NCBI RefSeq assembly: GCF_038096175.1 | Contig: NZ_CP151099.1 | Coordinates: 7,604,001-7,668,000 of the forward strand | Direction of reading: 5' to 3' | Length of the DNA: 64,000 bases | DNA from: Nostoc sp. UHCC 0302 | Lineage (GTDB): Bacteria > Cyanobacteriota > Cyanobacteriia > Cyanobacteriales > Nostocaceae | Shown here: piece by piece, positions 1 through 8,982 of the stretch | Layout: every line of letters begins with the position of its first letter | Position numbering within the stretch: the stretch's first letter is position 1 | Program-made: the position numbers and the translations under genes | The notes under the pieces: model-generated | What the model was told of the DNA's origin: nothing | What the model saw: the letters and a program-made list of their open reading frames with translations, nothing else | The model's database searches: none

Positions 1-1912
1 TGACTTCTTTGACTGCACCAAAGTCAATCAGCACCAGCTTGTTATCTGCGTATCGCCGGATAATATTGCTGGGTTTGATATCCCGATGAATAACGTTATT
101 TTTATGGACAAATATTAATGTTTGCAGTAAGTCCCTGACAATTTCGATAACTGTGGTTTCTAAGAGGGGTTTGCCTGATGGCAGTTCCTGGCTCAAAGAA
201 TGTCCAACTATATGTTCTTGAACTAAATAAAATTCTTTATTTTCTTCAAAAAAAGCCAAAAGCTGAGGTATTTGATTATGTGTTCCCAACTTTTCTAATG
301 TTTGTGCCTCGGAGTTAAACAAGCGTCTGGCAAGTATTAAGCTTTGGGATTTTGTGTTGGCTGGTTTTAACTGTTTGACAACACATTGCGGTTGTCCTGG
401 GCGCTGCGTATCTTCGGCAATGTAAGTTTCGCTGAATCCGCCTGAACCTAGAACTTCAACAATTTTGTAGCGTCCGGTAAGGACTCTCCCCGATACGGCT
501 AAATTCCTCTGCTGAAGTAGTTTTTGTAGATCATCTTGTTGGCTAATAATCTCTTGAACAATGGGAGATGTTTTATATTTTTGAAAAATGTCTACTATTT
601 GACGTGTTCTGAGTTTTTCCCTAACTACTTCGGTTCCCAGGTATGAGAATCCACTCAGAGCGATCGCTACCATTGGTACACTAGTAGGAAACATTAACTG
701 ACCATAGATAAATAATATATAGCTGATTCCTCCCCAAATGCTAGCGAAGGCAACTCCCAAGAAAAATCTATTAATTCCACGCCTGCTTCTGGTAATTATA
801 AAAGCTGTACCACCAACTAAAATTAGTACAAATAAACCCCGCAAGGGTGGACTCTTAATTGCTTCAGCTATCGCTTTACCTTTCATTAAAGTTGCGATCG
901 CATTGGCGTGAATTTCCACTCCTGACATCCGCTCAATGCTCTTGGTTGCAGCTACTGGATAATAATCGTTGCTTAGTTTGTTAGTTGCACCAATCAAGAC
1001 AATCTTATCTTTGAAAACTTTTCCCTGCTGCAAATAATTGTTCCAGTTTTCCGGCTCGAATACATACCACAAGGGTATCGTCTCAAATGTACCCGCAGAC
1101 CCCCAAAAATAAATGCGATCGCCTTTTGGACGGGGATAATTGACTTGTGCTGCTCTTAGTACTGCCTCATCAAACGACGGTAGTTTCGTTGTTAAAATGT
1201 CATCCTCAGCTAATAATTTGGGAAATTCACTAGCTAATCGGTGAACTTTGCCATCCGCCTCTAAGGGAAAATTGACCGAGCCAATAGACACTGACCCCGT
1301 ACGAAACATTTGCTGCGGTTCCGTCAGTTGCATGAAAGTCCCTTGGTGTGTCGCAAAACTTTCGTAAAGCGCGGCTATAGTTACTTTATTGCCATATTTT
1401 TGCAATACTGCCTGGAGTTGGCGATCGTCGCTCATTCCGTAACTACTCGGTGTGTCAAAAATGACATCTATTGCTATAGCGCGGACACCAGCATTGACTA
1501 ACTTTGCTATTATCTTTGAGTATGCTGCACGTTTGTAAGGAAAAGATTTAAGTGTTTCTAAGTAGGTGTACTGTTTCGGATCTGTTTTATAGTACTGTTC
1601 GGGAACTGAAATTGACTGATCGTCTATTGCTAAAATCACAATGTCTTCTGGGGGCATAATTGGCCCACGCAGTTGAAAAAAAGTGGAAAGCCCCTGACTT
1701 TCTATCAATTGAACAAAGCCCAAATTAGAAGCACTTAGCAATGCTGCTCCAGTGGCTAATGCAACAGTCAGTACATGGCCGAACTGAGCCATCAGCTTAA
1801 ACTGATGTGCTGAGACTATCAAATTTGTTTTCGTAGGTTTACTTGACACTCTATTGGCACTAGAAAAATATTTTTTGGCTAATGTCGATGTAGGCTCTGG
1901 CTCTTCTGCCAT
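1..1912 (-). CDS. CHASE2-domain serine/threonine protein kinase (C-terminus beyond window edge)
   Basis: Membrane sensor kinase, truncated by the left window edge, so the ORF was read directly from ATG at 1912. The first ~637 residues show a short cytoplasmic N-terminus, one membrane segment near residues 45-65, an extracytoplasmic CHASE2 sensor region to about residue 345, then a cluster of three hydrophobic segments (about 350-425). The kinase domain starts near residue 477 with TGRYKIVEVLGSGGFSET (glycine loop), followed by VVKQLKP (ATP-binding Lys), HRDIKPSN (catalytic loop) and IDFGAVKEV (metal-binding DFG) at the very edge. All residues needed for activity up to DFG are present. This CHASE2-TM-kinase architecture is a known cyanobacterial type; its ligand and substrates cannot be deduced. 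No Shine-Dalgarno sequence is obvious upstream. Confidence 0.9.
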   Translation of the reverse strand, partial: MAEEPEPTSTLAKKYFSSANRVSSKPTKTNLIVSAHQFKLMAQFGHVLTVALATGAALLSASNLGFVQLIESQGLSTFFQLRGPIMPPEDIVILAIDDQSISVPEQYYKTDPKQYTYLETLKSFPYKRAAYSKIIAKLVNAGVRAIAIDVIFDTPSSYGMSDDRQLQAVLQKYGNKVTIAALYESFATHQGTFMQLTEPQQMFRTGSVSIGSVNFPLEADGKVHRLASEFPKLLAEDDILTTKLPSFDEAVLRAAQVNYPRPKGDRIYFWGSAGTFETIPLWYVFEPENWNNYLQQGKVFKDKIVLIGATNKLSNDYYPVAATKSIERMSGVEIHANAIATLMKGKAIAEAIKSPPLRGLFVLILVGGTAFIITRSRRGINRFFLGVAFASIWGGISYILFIYGQLMFPTSVPMVAIALSGFSYLGTEVVREKLRTRQIVDIFQKYKTSPIVQEIISQQDDLQKLLQQRNLAVSGRVLTGRYKIVEVLGSGGFSETYIAEDTQRPGQPQCVVKQLKPANTKSQSLILARRLFNSEAQTLEKLGTHNQIPQLLAFFEENKEFYLVQEHIVGHSLSQELPSGKPLLETTVIEIVRDLLQTLIFVHKNNVIHRDIKPSNIIRRYADNKLVLIDFGAVKEV

Positions 1913-2652
1913 ATCGTGTTATTGATTGATTTAGGAACAACATTTTTATTTATTCAAACCAAGTTTTAGTGTAAACACCTCGAAATTATAGTTAAATGAG
2001 AATCTTATACATTTGTAAATTATCTTTTATTCTTCAACAAATTTGTCTTGGCAGAGCTATTATCCAGGTGTTCCCAACTCAGGCACTGCATAACTTATTT
2101 TCTTTCTGGTAAGTGAGTTCCAAGTAGTGATTCTTCCACAGATTAGAGGCAAAGATGTTCCGCCTCTGCACTTGGTTGCGGCAAGGTTTTATCGTACCCT
2201 AGCCAACAGGTATATCCCTAACTGGGGGTCTACTAGAAACTGTCCCAAGGTCATCTTCTGTGTTCAGCATAATGTTGGTACTCATCACAAAGCCTGTCAT
2301 TCTATTGACAGCAAAACTTATAGATGAGCATCAAGCTATATCTTACTATAAGCCTATGCCATACCTCTTTAGGGGTAAACTTTAGTGTTATGCAGCTACT
2401 AATGGTGTTACTCAGTCAATTTTATTGGTAGATTTTGATCACAGGGTGGCTCTTCTAGTACCAGCGGGGAAAAGGTTCAGATCCCAGGATCTCAACTCCA
2501 ATGTATTAGCCAATTTTATGCTTTGAAAGAGGTAAGATAAAAGCTATATGATAAAAAGCCACTTTATAGATATTAGCAAACTTGCCATTTGAGAATTGCT
2601 ATAATCTATTGTTCCATCTAAATTCATTTCTATATATTAGGTGTAAATTTCT
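1913..2652. other. intergenic stretch without recognisable gene
   Basis: 740 bases between the divergent kinase and NYN genes. It is AT-rich, carries scattered stops in all frames and only a 66-codon open frame at 2127-2327 that resembles nothing I know. No tRNA, hairpin terminator or tandem repeat was found. It should contain the promoters of both flanking genes, but I cannot place them. Confidence 0.5.
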
Positions 2653-3174
2653 ATGGGTTCTCCAATGAATCGTCTGTCTATTTTTGTAGACGGAAACAAT
2701 ATGTTCTATGCTCAACAAAAAAATGGCTGGTTTTTTGACCCACGGAGAGTTTTAGAATATTTCAGACACGAGCAGTCAGAAACAACATTAATCAATGCAT
2801 TTTGGTACACTGGTTTAAAAGATCCACAGGATCAGCGAGGTTTCAGAGATGCTCTAATTAGTTTAGGATATACAGTACGAACTAAAATTCTTAAAGAATA
2901 TTATGATGATACTTCCGGTCGATACTCACAAAAAGCCAATTTAGATATTGAAATTGTTGTGGATATGTTTAATACCGTTGACCAGTATGACAGGGTAGTA
3001 TTATTCAGTGGTGATGGAGATTTTGAAAGAGCAATTGAACTATTACGCTCAAAAAATACACATATTACCGTAGTCTCTACAGAAGGAATGATAGCTAGAG
3101 AATTACGAAATGCTACAGACAGATATATAGATTTAAATGATATCAGAGATCAAATAGAAAAAACAGAAGGTTAA
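2653..3174 (+). CDS. NYN domain protein (LabA/DUF88-like, PIN-fold)
   Basis: 173 residues covering essentially one NYN domain. The start shows [14 protein letters not shown], with the first conserved acidic residue, and the second acidic cluster is [15 protein letters not shown]; a third acidic site lies in [12 protein letters not shown]. These are the metal-binding positions of the PIN-like NYN fold, which in other members acts as a ribonuclease or RNA-binding module. In cyanobacteria the best-studied relative is LabA, involved in circadian output, but this assignment is only at family level. ATG at 2653 is used; an internal ATG at 2665 (MNRLSIF) is equally plausible. It lies 100 bases upstream of leuA on the same strand, without an obvious shared function. 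Confidence 0.85.
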   Translation: MGSPMNRLSIFVDGNNMFYAQQKNGWFFDPRRVLEYFRHEQSETTLINAFWYTGLKDPQDQRGFRDALISLGYTVRTKILKEYYDDTSGRYSQKANLDIEIVVDMFNTVDQYDRVVLFSGDGDFERAIELLRSKNTHITVVSTEGMIARELRNATDRYIDLNDIRDQIEKTEG

Positions 3175-3275
3175 AAGTCTTAGTAATTATTTACAAATTT
3201 AAGTTAAGAGTAAAAGAAAAACTAAGCTGTAAGATATTTGAACTCAAAATTAACTATATAAAGAACAAGCAGCAA

Positions 3276-4889
3276 ATGGCAAGCACAACAGATCGAATCC
3301 TTATTTTTGATACGACACTTCGTGATGGAGAACAGTGTCCAGGAGCAACTTTAAATATAGATGAAAAGCTAGTTATAGCTAGACAATTGGCCCGCCTGGG
3401 TGTAGATATAATAGAAGCAGGCTTTGCTTTTGCCAGTCCTGGAGATTTTGAAGCAGTTAGCAAGATTGCCCAAATTGTCGGCACAGAAAATGGCCCAATA
3501 ATTTGTAGTTTGGCAAGAGCGCGGCACGATGATATAAAAACGGCAGCAGAAGCTATTAAACCAGCTGCTCATGGCAGAATTCATACTTTTATTGCCACTT
3601 CTGATATTCATCTTAAGTACAAGTTGAAAAAGACAAAAGCAGAAGTAGTAGCGATCGCAGAAGAAATGGTCGCTTATGCTAAAAGTTTCACAGATGATGT
3701 AGAATTTTCACCAGAAGATGCCGGACGTTCCGATCCAGAGTTTCTTTATCAAGTATTAGAACGGGCGATCGCAGCTGGAGCAACTACAGTTAATATTCCT
3801 GACACTGTAGGTTACACTACCCCTAGTGAATTTGGGGCAATAATTAAAGGGATTAAAGAAAATGTCCCCAACATTGACCAAGCAATTATTTCTGTTCACG
3901 GACATAATGATTTAGGTTTAGCAGTTGCCAACTTCTTAGAAGCCGTGAAAAATGGCGCACGGCAACTAGAATGTACAATTAATGGTATTGGTGAACGAGC
4001 AGGAAATGCTGCACTTGAAGAATTAGTGATGGCACTACACGTCCGGCGGCAGTACTTTAATCCTTATTTTGGAAAACCAGCTGATTCTCAAGAATCCCTG
4101 ACAAATATTGATACTAAACAAATTTATAGAACCTCGCGCCTAGTTTCTAATTTGACAGGAATGCTAGTGCAACCAAATAAAGCAATCGTTGGGGCAAATG
4201 CCTTTGCTCATGAGTCTGGGATTCATCAAGATGGTGTGCTAAAAAATAAGCTCACCTACGAAATAATGGATGCCCAATTGATTGGCTTGGCAGACAATCA
4301 AATAGTATTGGGTAAACATTCCGGCAGAAATGCTTTCCGCACTCGCTTGAAAGAATTGGGTTTTGAGCTATCAGAAACAGAATTAAACAAAGCCTTTATC
4401 AAATTCAAAGATGTAGCAGATAAAAAGAAAGAAATCTCTGATTGGGATTTGGAAGCAATCATTAATGACGAAATCCAACAAGCACCCGATTTATTCCGTG
4501 TAGAATTGGTGCAAGTATCCTGTGGCAGTAACGCCCGTCCCACCGCTACAGTCACCATCCGCAACCCAGAAGGTGAAGAATTAACCGATGCGGCGATTGG
4601 TACAGGGCCTGTAGATGCAGTTTACAAAGCAATTAACCGTGTGGTAAACGTGCCTAACCAGTTGATTGAGTTTTCTGTGCAGTCAGTAACCGCAGGGATT
4701 GATGCGATTGGAGAAGTAACGATTCGTTTACGACATGAATCTAGAGTGTATTCTGGTCATGCGGCGAACACAGATATCATAGTTGCATCTGCTCAAGCAT
4801 ATATTAATGCGCTTAATAGGCTCTATGCAGCATTGCAAAGTCAAGCGAAGCCAGAGGAAGTATCTGCACAGACTGCACAGAAAGTGTAA
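3276..4889 (+). CDS. leuA: 2-isopropylmalate synthase
   Basis: Condenses acetyl-CoA with 2-oxoisovalerate, the first committed step of leucine synthesis, in the cytoplasm. The 537-residue length fits bacterial LeuA. The N-terminus carries [13 protein letters not shown] (TIM-barrel metal/substrate site), [16 protein letters not shown] contains the metal-binding His-x-His, and [14 protein letters not shown] follows. HESGIHQDG marks the linker region, and the C-terminal ~130 residues form the LeuA regulatory domain that mediates leucine feedback inhibition. It stands alone here, with no other leu gene adjacent, as is common in cyanobacteria. Codon use is like the neighbours. Confidence 0.96.
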   Translation: MASTTDRILIFDTTLRDGEQCPGATLNIDEKLVIARQLARLGVDIIEAGFAFASPGDFEAVSKIAQIVGTENGPIICSLARARHDDIKTAAEAIKPAAHGRIHTFIATSDIHLKYKLKKTKAEVVAIAEEMVAYAKSFTDDVEFSPEDAGRSDPEFLYQVLERAIAAGATTVNIPDTVGYTTPSEFGAIIKGIKENVPNIDQAIISVHGHNDLGLAVANFLEAVKNGARQLECTINGIGERAGNAALEELVMALHVRRQYFNPYFGKPADSQESLTNIDTKQIYRTSRLVSNLTGMLVQPNKAIVGANAFAHESGIHQDGVLKNKLTYEIMDAQLIGLADNQIVLGKHSGRNAFRTRLKELGFELSETELNKAFIKFKDVADKKKEISDWDLEAIINDEIQQAPDLFRVELVQVSCGSNARPTATVTIRNPEGEELTDAAIGTGPVDAVYKAINRVVNVPNQLIEFSVQSVTAGIDAIGEVTIRLRHESRVYSGHAANTDIIVASAQAYINALNRLYAALQSQAKPEEVSAQTAQKV

Positions 4890-4925
4890 GAATACCTCTG
4901 TTGTGTTTTGCAGTTGAACCTAATA

Positions 4926-4946
4926 GGGTGGGCTGTTTGCTCACCC
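4926..4946 (+). terminator. hairpin downstream of leuA
   Basis: GGGTGGGC and GCTCACCC form an 8-bp stem with one G-T pair and a TGTTT loop, 36 bases after the leuA stop. No T-run follows, so it may terminate weakly or only protect the 3' end. Confidence 0.4.
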
Positions 4947-5075
4947 GAAAGCAAATATGCATTTGAGTTAATTGCAAAGCGATAGAACAACTGAAAGTTG
5001 GGCATTTGTTCAGTCAACACTAGGAATTCATCTCACGCAAAGGAGCCAGCGCATTGCGGAGGTTCCCTCCGTTGT

Positions 5076-5183
5076 CACGCAGAGGCGCAGAGAGAATAAT
5101 AAAGAGAGGTTTTTACAAATAATTTAGAACTGCAATCAGGTATTCTCAACTCTTAATTCTCTGTGCCTCTGCGCCTCTGCGTG
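5076..5183. repeat. interspersed inverted repeat (CACGCAGAGGCGCAGAG family)
   Basis: The arm at 5076-5097 and the arm at 5156-5183 are reverse complements apart from six bases missing in the left arm. They enclose ~58 AT-rich bases with no ORF. Repeats with the core CTCTGCGCCTCTGCGTG are dispersed in heterocystous cyanobacterial genomes; this looks like a small non-autonomous element or a stem-loop repeat. Confidence 0.6.
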
Positions 5184-5356
5184 AAACAAATTTATATTTT
5201 GAATTGGCAACACCTAAAAATTATCTGAACGGCTAGTAAGTTGAATGGCAGCCGTTAAGTTGATTATGAATATTTTTTACTTTTTAAAGCTTCTCATTTA
5301 CCTATATATACCTAGTATTTTATTCTGAACAGTGATGTTATCTTACGTAAGCTCCA

Positions 5357-6037
5357 ATGAGTAACGAGAAAACTACAGAATTGCCACTGTGGGTACAAGA
5401 TAGAGATACGGTGATTGCTCATGATCAGGATGTAGAATGGCGAGAAGGAACACGCCCAGATTATTCTTACACAAATCAATTTCTCCACCAAGAGAGTAAA
5501 TTTCAGCATCCAGAAGGTTCTTTAGAAGCGATCGCTCAAAATTTAGTCCGCACTTTTGAGATGGAAGCCTCTAATAAATCTAATCCTCAACAGTGGCTTT
5601 CTATTGTTACTGATAAATTTAAAATGAGTAGCAATGGCGGACAGCAATACACTGCTCAGGATGTAGCAGAACAAGGAACTTATAACCTATTTATCGGTGA
5701 AAGTGCAGAGTATAGCTCTAAAGCAGAAACCTTTGAATCTTCATTTCAACTTTTTCATAATGCTTTCCAGAATGGTTTTCTTTGGGAATTAACAGAAGTA
5801 GTTTCAGGCCCGCCTAATGTGACTTTTAAGTGGCGGCATTGGGGAACGTTTAACGGTTCCTATAAAGACTATGCACCCACAGGAGAAACAATAGAAATTG
5901 TGGGTGTGAGTATTGCTCGTGTAACTGATGATTTGAAGATTGAGTCTTTGGAGCATTATTTTGATAATAATACTTTTCTCCAAAAATTAACTGCTGGTGG
6001 TTGTCCTTTTCATTCTGCAAATCAGAATAATCAATAA
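5357..6037 (+). CDS. SnoaL/NTF2-like protein resembling plant pathogen-related protein
   Basis: 226 residues with no signal peptide or membrane segment. From memory the sequence follows the barley-type pathogen-related protein: a WREGTRPDY motif near residue 28, HPEGSLEAIAQNLVRTFEME in the middle, FKWRHWGTFNGSYKDYAP near residue 155, and a C-terminal EHYFDNNTFLQKL. These belong to the SnoaL-like polyketide-cyclase/NTF2 fold, usually small-molecule binding or isomerising enzymes. The actual substrate is unknown. It is monocistronic, between leuA and a convergent minus-strand gene. A C-terminal CPFHSANQNNQ tail lies outside the fold. Confidence 0.7.
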   Translation: MSNEKTTELPLWVQDRDTVIAHDQDVEWREGTRPDYSYTNQFLHQESKFQHPEGSLEAIAQNLVRTFEMEASNKSNPQQWLSIVTDKFKMSSNGGQQYTAQDVAEQGTYNLFIGESAEYSSKAETFESSFQLFHNAFQNGFLWELTEVVSGPPNVTFKWRHWGTFNGSYKDYAPTGETIEIVGVSIARVTDDLKIESLEHYFDNNTFLQKLTAGGCPFHSANQNNQ

Positions 6038-6071
6038 ATTTTCACAGCAGAAATACTCTCAGAGAGAATAT

Positions 6072-8531
6072 TTAAGGTATTACTGTTTGTATAGGAGTAG
6101 CTGATATGTTGAGTGAAGGTGTAACCCCTGTCAGCTTACTCAATTTCTGGGGAACAAAATCTGTTACTTTGCTGCCTTGAATTTCAGATAAATAGCAATC
6201 TTGCACTGCCAATAAAAAGCCTTTGATAGTATCCTGTGCGCCTGTTTTCACTAAATCGTCTGCCTTTTTGAAAAAAAGCGATCGCCATTTGCCATCATTA
6301 TTACCATGCAAATCTACCAAGTACCAAGCTGCAAGATACTCAGCTAAAGGGTCAAGACAGAAACGGATGCGGTCTTTGGCAGAACCGATAGTTTGAATTA
6401 AGTGCAGGCGATTTTCCAAATAATCGAGGTGTGCTTCCGCGTCATCAGTTCCCAAAGCCGCTAATGCAGCAACAGCATCTGCACGCTTTGCCGTTCCTGG
6501 TTGATAACTTTGCTGCAAACATTCCCAAGCTATGGTTTTTGCATCTTGGTGAACAGTACGGTCATCAAGCTGATCATCTGTGACATCGCGATTGAGTTCA
6601 TTAAGATAACCCAGCATCAAATTAGGAACATTTTCCGGCAGTGTAGAAACATTAGATGCAGTAACATCTCTACTTGTTACTAGCTGTTCAGCGTAAAGTT
6701 TAGCTAGTAGCACAGTGATATTATGTTGACCGACCATCAAAGAAAGGCGGTTACAAGCGTCAAAAAATTCTTGATCGGTAAAGCGATCGCGTTTACCTCT
6801 TAACATCAAATAAGCTTCCATAAAAGACGATAGCTTATTCGGCTCAATTCGCAGAGGTTTAATTACTGTTTTATTAACACGCCCCAGTTTCTCTTCAATT
6901 CGGGAAGTAATCACCAATGCATTCACTGGAAACTCAGGCGACTCAGGCTGAATTGCCTCCCGTGTACTGGCATTCATCTCTGAGAAGCGGTCTACAATCA
7001 CCAAAATGCGTCTCTTTCTTAACAAACGTAATAGTAATTCTTGACAAATCGGTTCTGGCTCATCAATTAAAGCTTGTAACTGTCCTCTGATGGCTTCCAG
7101 TAACGGCGATTTACCTTCAGTTACCCGAAACTCCTCTTCTAGCAGTACTGGTAACATCAAATGTTTGCAGAGTCGTTTCTCCTCAGTCTCTGCCATTGCC
7201 CACCCAGCTATCTGACAGGCTAAACTGGTTTTGCCTAAACCTCCTTCCCCGCCAATTACCAAGCAGCTACGTTGTTTATCAAAGGTTGACCGCAAATTCT
7301 CTGCGGAAAGTTGGGGAACTGTTGTGCCATCAAGAACAACAGGAATCGGGATGTAACTGGCGCGACTGCTAACTGTATCCTTTTTGGGGAATTGTTCGCG
7401 GGCGGCTTTGATATATTTAGCTACCCACGCATCTAGTACTCTGGGATGGTAATGAAACCAGCCAACAAATAATACGTAGCGCAGAGGTACATTGATACTG
7501 ACAAATGGTAAAGAAAAATCTGTATAGGGTTTGAGAGCATTGTTAATTTTTAACAACCATAAAGGAGCTACTCGCAAAAGAATTAACCACACAGAAGGTA
7601 ATAGAATCAGGTAAGCAGCAATTCCCAAAAGTAATTTGTGCTGAAACAGCCATTCCAAAACTCTCTCAGATAAACGAGTTTCTTTTTCAGATTTCAAAGC
7701 ATTCAGAGGGCGACGTATCCGCCGAATGTCCGTCTCAGTGAATTTATCTTTGTGTTCTTGTATTTTTGCTAAAACCTGATCAAAGTCTGATATTACTTTT
7801 CTCAACTTTGAGCTAGGTAGAACATTTGCTGAGTCTTGAAAGCCCGCCGCTATTCCCCCCAGACCTTTGACAGCACCTAAACGCACATAAGATTGGCTAT
7901 CATTCAACAGGGCAATTAAATCAGGGACAGATGACGCTGCTTCTGTACCCATTGCTCCTAGAGTGTAGGCAGCATTGTAACGTACTCTGGGGTTCTTATC
8001 TTTCAAGGCAGCAGTTAATACTGGAACAGCTACTTTTGCCTCTGCACCAATTTTCCTGAGTGCAGAGGGGACATAAATGCGGACATATTGCTCTTTATCT
8101 TGCAAAGCCGCCATCAACGATGGAACTGCTGCTTTTGCTGGTGTACCAATATTTCCTAAAGCTAGAGTGGCGTACAGCCGGACTTGTCCATCTTCATCTT
8201 GCAACGCCGTAGTTAATGCGGGAACGGCTGGTGCTGCTTCTGCACCCAAATCCCCAAGCACAGAGGCAGCGTGCCAGCGAAGATTATGATCTTGATTTTT
8301 CAAAGCCTCAATCAAAGATGGCACTGCTGGGGAACCGATATTAACTAATGTATCGGCTGCAATGCTACTGATGTGAGCATCATTATCTATCAGCTTCTCA
8401 ATCAGAGGAGCAATTTTGCTGTCGGTGATAATTTGCGCCCAACTGTTGTTTGTCCACAGTAGAAACAGTGTGAGGCATAAGACAAACACCTTCAGCATAG
8501 CCAGTAATATTTGCCTGCTGTGCTTTGTCAT
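6072..8531 (-). CDS. membrane protein with HEAT repeats and NACHT-type NTPase domain
   Basis: About 819 residues from ATG at 8531 (an in-frame ATG at 8585 would add 18). The start MTKHSRQ is followed by a hydrophobic stretch ending NNSWAQ, which looks like a signal peptide or anchor. Residues ~35-230 are five to six HEAT repeats with recurring AVPSLIEAL/AVPALTTAL helices. Two or three hydrophobic segments lie near residues 290-360. The NTPase follows: Walker A GGEGGLGKTSLA, Walker B RILVIVDRF, and a helical C-terminal region. This is a STAND/NACHT-like layout. If the first segment is a cleaved signal peptide, the HEAT repeats are extracytoplasmic and the NTPase cytoplasmic. Function unknown; signalling or defence is inference only. 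Confidence 0.8.
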   Translation of the reverse strand: MTKHSRQILLAMLKVFVLCLTLFLLWTNNSWAQIITDSKIAPLIEKLIDNDAHISSIAADTLVNIGSPAVPSLIEALKNQDHNLRWHAASVLGDLGAEAAPAVPALTTALQDEDGQVRLYATLALGNIGTPAKAAVPSLMAALQDKEQYVRIYVPSALRKIGAEAKVAVPVLTAALKDKNPRVRYNAAYTLGAMGTEAASSVPDLIALLNDSQSYVRLGAVKGLGGIAAGFQDSANVLPSSKLRKVISDFDQVLAKIQEHKDKFTETDIRRIRRPLNALKSEKETRLSERVLEWLFQHKLLLGIAAYLILLPSVWLILLRVAPLWLLKINNALKPYTDFSLPFVSINVPLRYVLFVGWFHYHPRVLDAWVAKYIKAAREQFPKKDTVSSRASYIPIPVVLDGTTVPQLSAENLRSTFDKQRSCLVIGGEGGLGKTSLACQIAGWAMAETEEKRLCKHLMLPVLLEEEFRVTEGKSPLLEAIRGQLQALIDEPEPICQELLLRLLRKRRILVIVDRFSEMNASTREAIQPESPEFPVNALVITSRIEEKLGRVNKTVIKPLRIEPNKLSSFMEAYLMLRGKRDRFTDQEFFDACNRLSLMVGQHNITVLLAKLYAEQLVTSRDVTASNVSTLPENVPNLMLGYLNELNRDVTDDQLDDRTVHQDAKTIAWECLQQSYQPGTAKRADAVAALAALGTDDAEAHLDYLENRLHLIQTIGSAKDRIRFCLDPLAEYLAAWYLVDLHGNNDGKWRSLFFKKADDLVKTGAQDTIKGFLLAVQDCYLSEIQGSKVTDFVPQKLSKLTGVTPSLNISATPIQTVIP

Positions 8532-8982
8532 TGAATCGGATTGAATCATCCGATGAATAACTCCAGTCAGAGAAACTATACCCATTGTAATCTGACTGTC
8601 AATGTAGCTCTACTTTGGTTAAAGATTATACTAGTTAACTAGGCGATCGCTCTTCATAACCATTCGTCTTAAAAAACTTTGTGTCTCACACCATTTCTTT
8701 GTGAGGCTGCACCAAATTTTCTTGGCTTCTTCCTTCTTTGTTTCTTTGTGTCCTTCTCTACGTTCGCGCAGCGTGTCGCAGACAGACCAAGGCGTAGCTT
8801 GCTTCTCCGTAGAGTATGCGCTCTTTGCAGTTCGTTCCTCATATCGTTTGACCCATTTTCATACACGATTGGTATTAGTGGTAAAAGATTTTGAACCACA
8901 AAAACAGAAACCGATAAATTTACTGAACCATTAGTTTTGTAACAGCGCCTATATTCAAAACCACGCCTATCTACCACTGCTC
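8532..8982. other. intergenic region with degenerate repeat
   Basis: Apart from a HIP1 site at 8643-8650 and the repeat at 8757-8815, this stretch before recQ contains only short overlapping frames on both strands whose translation looks non-biological. The segment 8690-8760 has a TTTGTTTCTTTGTG-type low-complexity run. Confidence 0.45.
8757..8815. repeat. dispersed cyanobacterial repeat (GGCGTAGCTTGCTTC type)
   Basis: The piece containing CGCGCAGCGTGTCGCAGAC and GGCGTAGCTTGCTTCTCCGT matches, from memory, a degenerate repeat family frequently seen between Nostoc genes. It has internal complementarity (TCTACG at its left edge, CGTAGA at its right). Confidence 0.45.

Larger units (their letters stand above)
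4890..5356. other. intergenic region with interspersed repeats
   Basis: 467 bases holding the hairpin after leuA, the inverted-repeat element at 5076-5183 and a short GGAGGTTCCCTCC palindrome (5059-5071) of a type scattered through Nostoc genomes. The last ~130 bases before the next gene are AT-rich and are the likely promoter area. No coding frame was recognised. Confidence 0.5.

Noticed and set aside
2127-2327. 66-codon frame in the gap after the kinase gene
   Set aside because: No recognisable motif, no ribosome binding site, isolated in a region with scattered stops.
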